DNA of 44,371 nucleotides. Origin: a virus. The notes below the pieces were generated by a model. That model did no database searches. It was not told the DNA's origin and saw only the letters and a list, made by a program, of their open reading frames with translations. The stretch covers positions 1-44,371 of IMG/VR virus record IMGVR_UViG_3300036787_000062; one strand, 5' to 3'. A program made the translations under genes and the position numbers. Of the stretch, positions 6,685-12,780 are shown one piece after another (position 1 is the first letter of the stretch; the number at the start of each line of letters is the position of its first letter).

Positions 6685-6835
6685 TGTCCGCCTCCACTTC
6701 TCTGCGCCGTTTCTCATCCATCGCGCGGTCGATGTCGTCGCCCGCGTCCGTCTCCCGGCGCTCACCCGCATAAGGCGAGTTCGCGCCCTGGCCAAATTGG
6801 CTGTCGTAGTAGTCTCTCAGGCTGTCGGCGCTCAT
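6677..6835 (-). CDS. Small acidic protein, 52 aa
   Basis: Starts MSADSLRDYYDSQFG and ends RRREVEADNA. It overlaps both neighbours: its ATG overlaps the upstream TGA, and its stop lies 8 bp inside the ERF gene. The ERF ribosome binding site is inside it. Many Asp, Glu and Arg residues suggest a soluble helical peptide. No family recognised. The double overlap in a tight operon is the main support. Confidence 0.6.
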   Translation of the reverse strand: MSADSLRDYYDSQFGQGANSPYAGERRETDAGDDIDRAMDEKRRREVEADNA

Positions 6836-7176
6836 GCGGTTGCGCTTTCCGTCTCTTCCTCAGACAGTAGCGGTTCGCAGCGGTAGACGGCAGACTTGGC
6901 CGATTCGACCAATTCGCAGACCTTGGAACGCTCAATATAAGCAGAAACGGAGATGACATTGGGATCGTATTTCACCCAAACCTCTTCCGACCTGTACTCC
7001 TTTTTGAGCGGACGTGGCATGATCTTCACCAAGCCGAGAAATACATCCTTAGCCTTCGGGCCGAGGTAATAGCATGAAAAGTAAATGTTTGGCGACGGCA
7101 CTTCTGCCGCCGGGTTCTGGTCAAGGCTGTCTGCTAGCTTGCGAAGTTCGATTGCTACTGCACCTGCGGTTGTCAT
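6832..7176 (-). CDS. First gene of the leftward early unit, 114 aa, unknown
   Basis: The start at 7176 is set by GGAGGG 8 bp upstream; the longer frame would read through that site. It contains an N-terminal helix (AVAIELRKLADSL), then a mixed alpha/beta region with KIMPRPLKKEYRSEEVWVKY and SAYIERSKVCELVE, ending in an acidic tail. Similar proteins occur upstream of ERF-type genes in other phages, to my recollection, without known function. Its promoter and start site sit in the divergent switch. Confidence 0.75.
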   Translation of the reverse strand: MTTAGAVAIELRKLADSLDQNPAAEVPSPNIYFSCYYLGPKAKDVFLGLVKIMPRPLKKEYRSEEVWVKYDPNVISVSAYIERSKVCELVESAKSAVYRCEPLLSEEETESATA

Positions 7177-7197
7177 TGTGTTTCCCTCCAAACACAA
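7176..7197 (-). promoter_or_regulatory. Inverted repeat enclosing the ribosome binding site of the leftward unit
   Basis: A perfect 8-bp inverted repeat (7176-7183 and 7190-7197) with a 6-bp spacer that is exactly the ribosome binding site GGAGGG. One arm touches the ATG and the other overlaps the last base of the -10 hexamer. The predicted transcription start lies within the upstream arm, so a DNA operator is more likely than an RNA hairpin. Confidence 0.55.
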
Positions 7198-7225
7198 CGC
7201 TACACCGGACGGGCGGGGCTGTCAA
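7197..7225 (-). promoter_or_regulatory. Leftward promoter of the divergent switch
   Basis: Minus-strand TTGACA (7220-7225), 17 bp, then TAGCGT (7197-7202). It uses the same two hexamers and spacing as the rightward promoter at 7267-7295. It should start mRNA near 7190 and drive the replication and recombination genes. Confidence 0.75.
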
Positions 7226-7272
7226 GCGAAATTTTGCATATATTTTCGCCATGTGTCATTTTTCGCTTGACA
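7220..7272. promoter_or_regulatory. Operator-like dyad between divergent promoters
   Basis: TGTCAAGCGAAA (7220-7231) and its perfect inverse TTTCGCTTGACA (7261-7272) flank an AT-rich core. The arms include both -35 hexamers plus an added GCGAAA block. A third copy of the block, TTTCGC, lies at 7244-7249. The two -10 hexamers are also symmetric about the same centre, 7246. Repeated GCGAAA half-sites are a natural target for the RHH protein encoded at 7302. Confidence 0.7.
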
Positions 7273-7295
7273 AGGTTTCTGGCAGGTGCTAGCGT
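7267..7295 (+). promoter_or_regulatory. Rightward promoter giving a leaderless RHH mRNA
   Basis: TTGACA (7267-7272), 17 bp, TAGCGT (7290-7295), then 6 bp to the ATG at 7302. Transcription would begin at or next to the A of the ATG, and no ribosome binding site is present. The -10 fits TANNNT but matches TATAAT at only three of six positions. Confidence 0.7.
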
Positions 7296-7301
7296 TCAAT
7301 C

Positions 7302-7499
7302 ATGGTCAAAGAAACTTCAACACGAATCGGTATCAATTTAACCCGCGAGGACAAATCCGCACTTCGCCGGGTCAAACGAGAGCTTGAGCCGACATACGGC
7401 AAGCTCACCACAACTGCTGTCATTCGGATGCTGATTCGTTTCGGTGTCCTACGTGCGCCAGAAGTTGACCGCAAGGCAACCGCGCCGGGAGGGGAATGA
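7302..7499 (+). CDS. Ribbon-helix-helix (Arc/CopG-like) regulator, 65 aa
   Basis: Residues 7-14 (TRIGINLT) fit the beta strand that enters the DNA major groove in RHH dimers. EDKSALRRVKREL fits helix 1 and TTTAVIRMLIRFGVL helix 2. The size is typical. It is the first gene of the rightward unit, with its start 6 bp after the -10, next to a region with three GCGAAA half-sites. Autoregulation and control of the divergent replication unit are inferred from position. No Cro/CI-like repressor was seen elsewhere. Confidence 0.75.
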   Translation: MVKETSTRIGINLTREDKSALRRVKRELEPTYGKLTTTAVIRMLIRFGVLRAPEVDRKATAPGGE

Positions 7500-7699
7500 T
7501 GAGGGCAACCGTTACAAATAGCGCCCTGATCGAAAGGCGCGGCAGGGGACGGTATCCCGATGTGAGCATCATGTTGGAGTCAGATAACGAAATGGAGAAG
7601 GCTATTCTTCGCATGGCTTACGCAGGGAAACGCTCAGTCTACATTTATGCAAGCGGAAATGCGGCGCGGAAGGAGGAGTCATGGGTAACATGCAGGTAG
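7496..7699 (+). CDS. Unknown protein, 67 aa
   Basis: The ATG overlaps the RHH stop (ATGA). The sequence has a mid-region MLESDNEMEKAILRMAYAGK and a beta-type segment SVYIYASGN. It overlaps the next gene by 19 bp, and that gene's ribosome binding site (GGAGGAG) lies within it. Function unknown. Confidence 0.65.
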   Translation: MMRATVTNSALIERRGRGRYPDVSIMLESDNEMEKAILRMAYAGKRSVYIYASGNAARKEESWVTCR

Positions 7700-8115
7700 G
7701 TCAAAGGGAAGTGAAGCAGGACGCTCCCGTAGTGGGGGCGCTGACACGCGAAGAGTGGGAGCAGATTCGTGCGAAGGTTATACCGAGTCTTCAAGATTAT
7801 GAAATATCCGGAACGCGTTGGGCTATCGACAATGTATTGAAGCGCCGCCCCGTCACCGGCTTCACGCTGGAGCAAGTGTGGGAAGCAATACTCGCGGAGA
7901 CAACAGACCCGATGACGCCGCCATTTTATGACTTGGCGAGTAGAGTATGCAAACGTCTCGCGCCCAAGCCCGAGACGGCGGAGCAGATTCTTGCGGAGAA
8001 GATTGTCAAGCAGTTGACCTGCATAGACCTGACAGATGAAAGCTACAAGGCCGCAGCGATTCAAGATATTACGTGTATGATCGCCGCGCTGGAGAAGGAG
8101 GCCGCTCGTGGATGA
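7681..8115 (+). CDS. Unknown helical protein, 144 aa
   Basis: The ATG at 7681 has GGAAGGAGGAG upstream. Mostly helical, with EEWEQIRAKVIPSLQDYEI near the start and a C-terminal segment (CMIAALEKEAARG). No cofactor or nuclease motif is visible. It is overlapped by the downstream GTG start, whose ribosome binding site lies in its last codons. No family recognised. Confidence 0.7.
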   Translation: MGNMQVGQREVKQDAPVVGALTREEWEQIRAKVIPSLQDYEISGTRWAIDNVLKRRPVTGFTLEQVWEAILAETTDPMTPPFYDLASRVCKRLAPKPETAEQILAEKIVKQLTCIDLTDESYKAAAIQDITCMIAALEKEAARG

Positions 8116-8431
8116 GTTGAAGATACCGGATGCACTGTACGATGAACTCGGCAAAGAGTTAAACTTTGCGTGGATGAAATACGATAAAAACTTTGGTGGT
8201 CCACCACGAGGAACTATCACACAACTCAAGGCGCTTTTACGCCTAACAAAAATTCCTGAGCGCATCGCCCGCCTGACAGAGGAGATTGCGGTGCTCAAGG
8301 CGCTGGGTGTACCACTAAGCGGAGATGAGATTTACGCATATTGGATTCCAGAACCGCGTGTTATGAGTTTTAATCAAATCATCAAAGCCCGTCTCGCCGC
8401 GATGCAAAAGGAGGCCGACTGTGGCAAATGA
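8108..8431 (+). CDS. Unknown protein, 107 aa
   Basis: GTG start at 8108 with GAGAAGGAGG upstream, overlapping the previous stop. It begins MDELKIPDALYDELGK and has repeated Leu-rich helical segments (PERIARLTEEIAVLKALGV). It ends in the same K-ARLAA-Q-EA pattern seen in the downstream protein. No family recognised. Confidence 0.65.
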   Translation: MDELKIPDALYDELGKELNFAWMKYDKNFGGPPRGTITQLKALLRLTKIPERIARLTEEIAVLKALGVPLSGDEIYAYWIPEPRVMSFNQIIKARLAAMQKEADCGK

Positions 8432-8768
8432 GTACATCAGAGTAAGCGTCATGTCCTTCATTGCTTTGGCCGAATACTTCTTCATCACTTGTTGGGTGAG
8501 AGGAATCAAAAATGTTGAGCAGCGCCAGCTTAAGATAGCTTCACTTGAGGCGCAGGTGAAGGCGCTCAAAGATGACGAGATCGACATGTTATCTGCGGTG
8601 TCTCAATGCTGCATGAAATGGCAGGTTCCTATAATTGGTGAAAAACTAAAAGAGCTTAAAGAAGCCCGTCTCGCAGCGGCGCAAACTACACCCTCGAAAG
8701 AGAAGCCGTGGGGATTTTCTGAATCTTTAGAAGTGTTACCAGCGGCGCAGAAGGAGCCGAAGCCATGA
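8421..8768 (+). CDS. Possible membrane protein with coiled coil, 115 aa
   Basis: GTG start at 8421 with AAAGGAGG upstream. Residues about 9-27 (VMSFIALAEYFFITCWV) form a hydrophobic segment that could span the membrane. KIASLEAQVKALKDDEIDML and KLKELKEARLAAAQ are likely coiled coil. The tail is Pro/Glu/Lys-rich. Its stop overlaps the next start. Function unknown. Confidence 0.65.
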   Translation: MANEYIRVSVMSFIALAEYFFITCWVRGIKNVEQRQLKIASLEAQVKALKDDEIDMLSAVSQCCMKWQVPIIGEKLKELKEARLAAAQTTPSKEKPWGFSESLEVLPAAQKEPKP

Positions 8769-8911
8769 GCAATAAGCCTGTTTTATCGTGCCTGAATTGC
8801 GTTACGCCGACGAATCTGTGCCTATCCTGTCGCGGATATTCTCTGCACGAGTTTGCAAAGATCAAGCCAGCGCCTGCCGCTGACAAGCCGAAAGAGGAGC
8901 CGAAGCCATGA
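8765..8911 (+). CDS. Zinc-knuckle microprotein, 48 aa
   Basis: ATGA-coupled on both sides. CLNC and CLSC are about 12 residues apart, a likely zinc knuckle, followed by a Lys/Pro/Ala-rich tail ending KPKEEPKP. The tail resembles the end of the preceding protein (AAQKEPKP), and the DNA around both stops is similar, hinting at a local duplication. Function unknown. Confidence 0.6.
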   Translation: MSNKPVLSCLNCVTPTNLCLSCRGYSLHEFAKIKPAPAADKPKEEPKP

Positions 8912-9021
8912 GCCTTGAAGCCGTCAATGCGTTTCTGTGGGCACTGCGTTTCATCCTTGCCTGCATCATCGTGTTCATTGTGGGCTGCATCTGGAATTGC
9001 GCGAAAGGTGGGCGGAAGTGA
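8908..9021 (+). CDS. Membrane microprotein, 37 aa
   Basis: ATGA-coupled to the previous gene and GTGA-coupled to the next. A central hydrophobic helix (FILACIIVFIVGCIW) is flanked by a short N-terminus and a basic tail (KGGRK). Likely a single-span inner-membrane peptide. Confidence 0.6.
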   Translation: MSLEAVNAFLWALRFILACIIVFIVGCIWNCAKGGRK

Positions 9022-9503
9022 GCAAGATACTCAAAAAAGTTTCGCTGAAAACGCGCGTCCATGGAATCTATTCAGCCATGGCAAAACGATTCGGGCCGAA
9101 ATACTGGAAGTCCGGCAAGCGCCAAGGGAGACTCAGAGAGCCGGGTATCCAGCTTCCCTTTAGCGAGGCCGAATTACTTTCCGGGATGGAGAGAGCGTTC
9201 CCTGGCGGCGCGGCGCGAAATTGCCCCTATTGCGGGGCGGCAATCGACCCTTTCAGTTGCACTCTTGACCACGAGATTCCGATTACACGCGGCGGATCGC
9301 TGGGACTGGAAAACATTGGGCCGATTTGCGCGCGGTGCAATGCTCTCAAAGGGGAGATGAAGCCAGCCGAATTTCACAGTTTCCTTGTTTGGCTAAAGAT
9401 AGTTGGACCGGCGGCGCGCGCGGATATTGAAAAGCGTCTGCTCTCTGGCGGCATGGGAATGAGACTGCGCTATTACGGGATTCGAGAGAGGAGTCAAGGA
9501 TGA
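9018..9503 (+). CDS. HNH endonuclease, 161 aa
   Basis: GTG start at 9018 overlapping the previous stop; longer frames upstream are not supported. Residues about 75-115 carry a complete HNH site: NCPYCG, LDHEIPITRGGS, LENIGPICARCNALKG. The two CxxC pairs bind structural zinc, and His and Asn form the nuclease centre. N-terminal residues are basic. Free-standing HNH proteins in phages act as homing or packaging-associated nucleases. Position in an accessory operon favours a homing-type or defence-related role, but this is not shown. Confidence 0.85.
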   Translation: MSKILKKVSLKTRVHGIYSAMAKRFGPKYWKSGKRQGRLREPGIQLPFSEAELLSGMERAFPGGAARNCPYCGAAIDPFSCTLDHEIPITRGGSLGLENIGPICARCNALKGEMKPAEFHSFLVWLKIVGPAARADIEKRLLSGGMGMRLRYYGIRERSQG

Positions 9504-9607
9504 AAGAGACAGGGATTTTGTTTACCCCGGATAACATCCGCGCCAAAAAGCATCCGTGGTCCAGTAACCCGTATGTGTGGGCGCTGACGTTCAAGGTGCT
9601 ACGATGA
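9500..9607 (+). CDS. Mini-gene: ends of an ASCH-type protein with the middle missing, 35 aa
   Basis: ATGA-coupled on both sides. Residues 5-15 (GILFTPDNIRA) match the usual N-terminus of phage ASCH proteins, and residues 22-34 (NPYVWALTFKVLR) match their usual C-terminus (NPWVW-type strand). The roughly 100 or more residues normally between them, including the RxTxRR RNA/nucleotide-binding loop, are absent. The frame stays open, so an in-frame internal deletion is likely. Whether the peptide has a function or only preserves translational coupling is unknown. Confidence 0.6.
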   Translation: MKETGILFTPDNIRAKKHPWSSNPYVWALTFKVLR

Positions 9608-9795
9608 GCGCCCAGGCAATCGCAGGATGGGCGCTGGTCGCGCTCTTTGCCGTCTCCCTGCTTGCGGAGGCGCTGAGACGGCGTGCATTTCGCCGCAATC
9701 ACATAACGCTCTCAGAGTGGCTTGCAGGGATGCGTGCGCTACCGCCTCTGCCGCCGCCTACACGCACGCAAGAGGGCGCGGTGGGTGGGGACTGA
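9604..9795 (+). CDS. Membrane protein, 63 aa
   Basis: ATGA-coupled to the mini-gene before it. Residues 5-24 (AIAGWALVALFAVSLLAEAL) form one hydrophobic helix followed by basic RRRAFRR and a Pro-rich segment (LPPLPPPTR). Probably a single-span membrane protein. The 55 bp after its stop hold an open frame (ADEAEALRREIDQIGRQE) without a usual start, which I do not call. Confidence 0.6.
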   Translation: MSAQAIAGWALVALFAVSLLAEALRRRAFRRNHITLSEWLAGMRALPPLPPPTRTQEGAVGGD

Positions 9796-9850
9796 CAGCG
9801 GACGAGGCAGAGGCGCTACGGCGCGAGATTGACCAGATCGGGAGGCAGGA

Positions 9851-10141
9851 ATGAACGAACTGAATGCAGGCGAAGAATCTGTGATGAAAGAAACATTCAA
9901 AGCTACGATGCTGAGAGCGGCGGCTATCATCGACGCTATCACCGCAGACGATGTGACCGATGCGCAGATGGCCCTGTACCACACAGGGGTTAAATTGCCA
10001 GACTTGCAGAAAGTTGACCGCGCCTTAATAGCTAGTTGCCATTTGCGAGCGTGCGTAGATGAGAACTTTGGGGAGGATGAGCGAGCTAGAGCCGAAGCAA
10101 TCCTGTCTAATTTGCAAAAGCAGATCGGGAGGCAGGGATAA
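9851..10141 (+). CDS. Unknown helical protein, 96 aa
   Basis: The ATG at 9851 follows GGGAGGCAGGA. Predicted mostly helical (FKATMLRAAAIIDAITADDV; RAEAILSNLQKQIGRQ). Its last codons (QIGRQ) repeat a sequence just before its own start, where the uncalled frame reads QIGRQE; this suggests a local duplication of the ribosome-binding segment. TAATG overlap with the next gene. Confidence 0.65.
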   Translation: MNELNAGEESVMKETFKATMLRAAAIIDAITADDVTDAQMALYHTGVKLPDLQKVDRALIASCHLRACVDENFGEDERARAEAILSNLQKQIGRQG

Positions 10142-10398
10142 TGTGGAGCAAGCGTCCAAAACCGGGAGGAAAGGGATTGCGTTGCACTATTGACGTGCAA
10201 CGAGACGGAAAGTGTGTTTCATGCGATAGACCAGCAAAAAGATTCAGGATTGCGTTAGCCCCCGTTGCCCACTGGATCGCTCCTCTAAAACCTGAGTCTA
10301 TGGAAATAAATGCGTGCGTAGCTCACTTGCAAAAGCTAGGTGAGACTGGCGCACAAATTGAGCGTGTGGATATGCGTAAACGCAAGGACCGCGCATGA
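10141..10398 (+). CDS. Small CxxC protein, 85 aa
   Basis: TAATG overlap with the previous stop and ATGA overlap with the next start. A basic N-terminus (MWSKRPKPGGKG) is followed by CVSCDRPAKRFRI, which could be half of a zinc site. The remainder is mixed, ending MRKRKDRA. No family recognised. Confidence 0.6.
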   Translation: MWSKRPKPGGKGLRCTIDVQRDGKCVSCDRPAKRFRIALAPVAHWIAPLKPESMEINACVAHLQKLGETGAQIERVDMRKRKDRA

Positions 10399-10619
10399 CC
10401 CTCACAGAGTACCCATTGCGCGAAGTGGTCAGCCGGGTTCCATGCCCTTCGCCGTCCGCCTACGACCGCGAGACGCTTTCGTGCGGGCATTGGTGGAACG
10501 TGTATCATTCGGAGGCGGCTGTAAAGCGTAGGCGCTGCCATTTATGTATGCCAATACCACCAAAACCAGAGAAGCGCATGACCGGGCAGTTGACGCTGCT
10601 GATGGAGGGGGAATCTTGA
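10395..10619 (+). CDS. Small zinc-binding protein, 74 aa
   Basis: ATGA-coupled start. CGHWW and, about 18 residues later, CHLC give a plausible C-H-C-C zinc site. The C-terminus (RMTGQLTLLMEGES) is hydrophobic. Function unknown; it forms part of the run of small coupled genes before the methyltransferase. Confidence 0.6.
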   Translation: MTLTEYPLREVVSRVPCPSPSAYDRETLSCGHWWNVYHSEAAVKRRRCHLCMPIPPKPEKRMTGQLTLLMEGES

Positions 10620-10831
10620 AAGCACCGTTTCCTTGGTTCGGTACTTGCGCGTTCCTGCTGAGGATTGCGCTCTGCGGTTACGAGGGCGAGCACACAATGC
10701 CGGATTCTTGGGAGTGCATAGCATGGAAGGCTAACGGCGGATATGCCACTTCGCAAGAGAACAGCGCCAAAGAGCGCATCTGGTTCAGCCCGCATTGCAT
10801 CAGTGGAAAGCAAGGGAGCCTATTCGCATGA
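10616..10831 (+). CDS. Mini-gene: ends of a Dam-type adenine methyltransferase with the middle missing, 71 aa
   Basis: TTG start overlapping the previous TGA. Residues 2-9 (KAPFPWFG) match the first motif of phage Dam-type DNA adenine methyltransferases, which continues GGK in intact enzymes. From residue 15 (LRIALCGYEGEHTMP ... ERIWFSPHC) the sequence matches their C-terminal end. The SAM-binding middle and the catalytic DPPY motif are absent, so it cannot be an active methyltransferase by itself. The join is in frame and both translational overlaps are intact. This is the second gene in the operon with this end-to-end structure. Confidence 0.65.
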   Translation: MKAPFPWFGTCAFLLRIALCGYEGEHTMPDSWECIAWKANGGYATSQENSAKERIWFSPHCISGKQGSLFA

Positions 10832-11259
10832 CCGCCCGTATCCGCACCGCGCACGGCACATTGTTCCCGCTCAAGGTGGGGCGTCTCTCGGCAGTCGAGC
10901 GCGTCATTGCTGGCCACGTAACCGTGCGCATTGACAGCAAAGGCTATCTTGTCTTCAAGAGCGGCATATACCGGGATATTCGAGTTCATGTCGCGGTAGC
11001 ACAGGCGCTCGAATATGACCGGACACACACGTGGGATGATCTATTCGATCAATCCGCTTCCCTTAAACTGCGGAAGGATTTAGATGTGCATCACCGCAAC
11101 TCCCGCAAGCTCGACTACGAGCCTGACAACTTGCTCATCATCGGCCATGCAACCCACGGATGGCTTGAGGCATGGAAGCATACCTATGTGGATATGATTA
11201 TTGCGGAGCGCGAGGCCGAAGCTTGGGGAGAATGGAACGCTACGTGCGGGGGGGCTTAG
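10828..11259 (+). CDS. HNH-type nuclease-like protein, 143 aa
   Basis: ATGA-coupled start at 10828. An N-terminal beta-rich domain (GTLFPLKVGR, HVTVRIDSKGYLVF) is followed by residues 88-110, which carry an HNH-like core, DVHHRNSRKLDYEPDNLLII, then GHATHGWLE. This fits HNH proteins without zinc cysteines that combine a DNA-binding N-terminus with the nuclease. It lies next to the cytosine methyltransferase, so a modification-associated role is possible but unproven. Confidence 0.7.
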   Translation: MTARIRTAHGTLFPLKVGRLSAVERVIAGHVTVRIDSKGYLVFKSGIYRDIRVHVAVAQALEYDRTHTWDDLFDQSASLKLRKDLDVHHRNSRKLDYEPDNLLIIGHATHGWLEAWKHTYVDMIIAEREAEAWGEWNATCGGA

Positions 11260-11922
11260 ATGAAGTTCCATTTTAAGGCTTTAGATTTGTTTTGCGGCGC
11301 TGGTGGCGCTTCGATGGGGTTGCATCTTGCCGGGTTCGACGTGACCGGCGTAGACCTGTCACCACAGCCTCGATACCCCTTCAAGTTTATTCAGGCGGAT
11401 GCGCTAGAGGTAGACTTGGACGGCTACGATTTTATCTGGGCCTCCCCACCATGCCAGAGGTACACGCCGGGAGCCGCAAAGTGGGGAACGTCTGAGAATC
11501 ATCCGCACCTGATTCCGCCAATTCGAGAGCGCCTGTTGAGCGCCGGGACGCCGTTTGTAATCGAGAATGTCGCTTCGGCGCGGAAACATCTGCTAAACCC
11601 CATCATGCTCTGTGGTACGATGTTCGATCTGGGAGTGTTCCGGCATCGCCTCTTTGAATCATCATTCCTGATGCTCCAGACAAGCCACCACGCGCACGTT
11701 GGAAAAATTGGCGACGGGAAGTATCAAACCGTGACAGGACACGCTGGAGGGTCAAGCAAGCGCGATGGGTGGAAGGCCGGGGGCGTGGCTGAATGGCGCG
11801 TTGCGATGGGCATTGATTGGATGGTGGGAGATGAACTCGCTGAATCCATCCCTCCAGCTTACAGCCGCTACATCGCAGACCAATTTCTCGCGCACGAAAA
11901 AGCGGGCAAACCCGAAGGCTGA
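11260..11922 (+). CDS. DNA cytosine-5 methyltransferase, 220 aa
   Basis: A compact phage C5 methyltransferase. Motif I is LDLFCGAGGASMG (8-20) for SAM binding, motif IV is SPPCQ with catalytic C65, motif VI is ENV (102-104), and motif VIII is FRHRLF (127-132). At 220 residues it is short but typical of phage orphan enzymes; the target-recognition region is small. No cognate restriction enzyme is evident, so protection of phage DNA from host restriction is the likely role. It is the last gene of the rightward unit. Confidence 0.9.
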   Translation: MKFHFKALDLFCGAGGASMGLHLAGFDVTGVDLSPQPRYPFKFIQADALEVDLDGYDFIWASPPCQRYTPGAAKWGTSENHPHLIPPIRERLLSAGTPFVIENVASARKHLLNPIMLCGTMFDLGVFRHRLFESSFLMLQTSHHAHVGKIGDGKYQTVTGHAGGSSKRDGWKAGGVAEWRVAMGIDWMVGDELAESIPPAYSRYIADQFLAHEKAGKPEG

Positions 11923-11958
11923 CCCGCTCTGCTCTGACGCTGACTCCCTTCGTTGGAT

Positions 11959-12393
11959 TTACGTACTTCTCCACAAAACAGCTTCGGCTTCGCGGCGAGT
12001 CTTGAGAGCAGCGGATTCCTTGCCTCCCGCGTGATCCCAGAGCAGAAACTCCTGGGCCGCACCGTCATAGTTGCCTTTGTTGAGCTTCTCCAGGAGGGTA
12101 GATCCGGCTAGGCGCGTCGCTCCCAGGTTGAAGCAGAAGTCCACCAGCGCGTCGTACTGGCCCTGGGTCAGCGGAACCTTCACCAACCGCTGAACGGCCT
12201 GCTCAGCGTCGAGAACGTCGCAGAGCAAGAGGTCGGCAGCCTGTGCTTCATCGATTCCGTTGGGGAAGGATTTGAAGGGCAGGAGACGATGCCCATAACC
12301 AATCGTCGGAAAACCAGCCACATCCAAATAGACGCGGCTGCGAAATCCCTCAGATCGCTTGAGCAGATCCATTCCTTTGTCGCTGAATTGCAT
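11959..12393 (-). CDS. T4-type lysozyme endolysin (GH24)
   Basis: A 144-residue glycoside hydrolase 24 enzyme that cleaves peptidoglycan at lysis. The catalytic triad spacing is exact: E15, D24 and T30 in SEGFRSRVYLDVAGFPTIGYGH-type context. It also has the family's LTQGQYDALVDFCFNLG motif. No signal peptide or membrane segment is seen, so release through a holin is expected. The start has AAGGAGTGAGG upstream. It is the last gene of the leftward virion/lysis unit and converges on the methyltransferase across 36 bp with no clear terminator. Confidence 0.93.
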   Translation of the reverse strand: MQFSDKGMDLLKRSEGFRSRVYLDVAGFPTIGYGHRLLPFKSFPNGIDEAQAADLLLCDVLDAEQAVQRLVKVPLTQGQYDALVDFCFNLGATRLAGSTLLEKLNKGNYDGAAQEFLLWDHAGGKESAALKTRREAEAVLWRST

Positions 12394-12430
12394 AGTGCCT
12401 CACTCCTTATTAAATTCAAACCGTCAAAAC

Positions 12431-12465
12431 CATAATAAGAGAACGTATCTTGCTGTCTTATTATG
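12431..12465. promoter_or_regulatory. Perfect 10-bp inverted repeat upstream of the endolysin
   Basis: CATAATAAGA (12431-12440) and TCTTATTATG (12456-12465) with a 15-bp spacer, in an AT-rich gap of about 110 bp. No T-run follows on the minus strand. It may be an operator controlling the endolysin, or an RNA hairpin in its leader. Confidence 0.5.
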
Positions 12466-12506
12466 ACTTGTTTATTTAAGCGCAATCCCCTTTGTGCCTC
12501 CATTAG

Positions 12507-12677
12507 CTACCAGACCCATCCATGGTGCTGCGCTTTGGGCCGTGTATTGTCCTGATCTTGCCGAACATATCGCCTCATCAGCCGAGCGCGTTGCCGCTTG
12601 AGAAATCGTCGTATGCCGTTTGATACCGGGCCGATGCCGCATTGATGGAGAGATTCAGTTTTGTTCGGCTCTTTCAT
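12507..12677 (-). CDS. Small basic protein, 56 aa
   Basis: The start at 12677 is set by GGAGGAAG just upstream; the longer frame crosses a terminator. It contains GIGPVSNGIRRFLKRQRARL, a very basic helix, and ends in a polar tail. Similar small basic proteins occur in phage lysis regions to my recollection, without an assigned function. Confidence 0.6.
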   Translation of the reverse strand: MKEPNKTESLHQCGIGPVSNGIRRFLKRQRARLMRRYVRQDQDNTRPKAQHHGWVW

Positions 12678-12686
12678 TCTTCCTCC

Positions 12687-12716
12687 AAAAATCAGCCGCC
12701 CCTTGCAGAGCGGCTG
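12687..12716 (-). terminator. Intrinsic terminator within the lysis block
   Basis: On the minus strand a 7-bp GC-rich stem (12710-12716 with 12693-12699) and 10-nt loop is followed by A and five T's (12691-12687). It lies between the 70-residue gene and the 56-residue gene, and may reduce readthrough into the endolysin. Confidence 0.6.
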
Positions 12717-12780
12717 TATGCGCGGTCCTCCACCGAAGGAGACAGGCTTCTGCTGTTGGCAAGTTTGCCCGCGCAACCTG

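Noticed and set aside
8937-9017. N-terminal extension of the HNH endonuclease
   Set aside because: The added residues overlap the membrane microprotein in another frame and are rich in His, Cys and Arg. The GTG at 9018 is coupled to the upstream stop.
9796-9850. Short open frame ending IDQIGRQE before the 96-residue gene
   Set aside because: It has no ATG, GTG or TTG start of its own; the longer frame that contains it overlaps the membrane protein gene and is not protein-like.
11923-11958. Terminator between the methyltransferase and endolysin
   Set aside because: No stem of meaningful length followed by T's is visible in these 36 bases on either strand.
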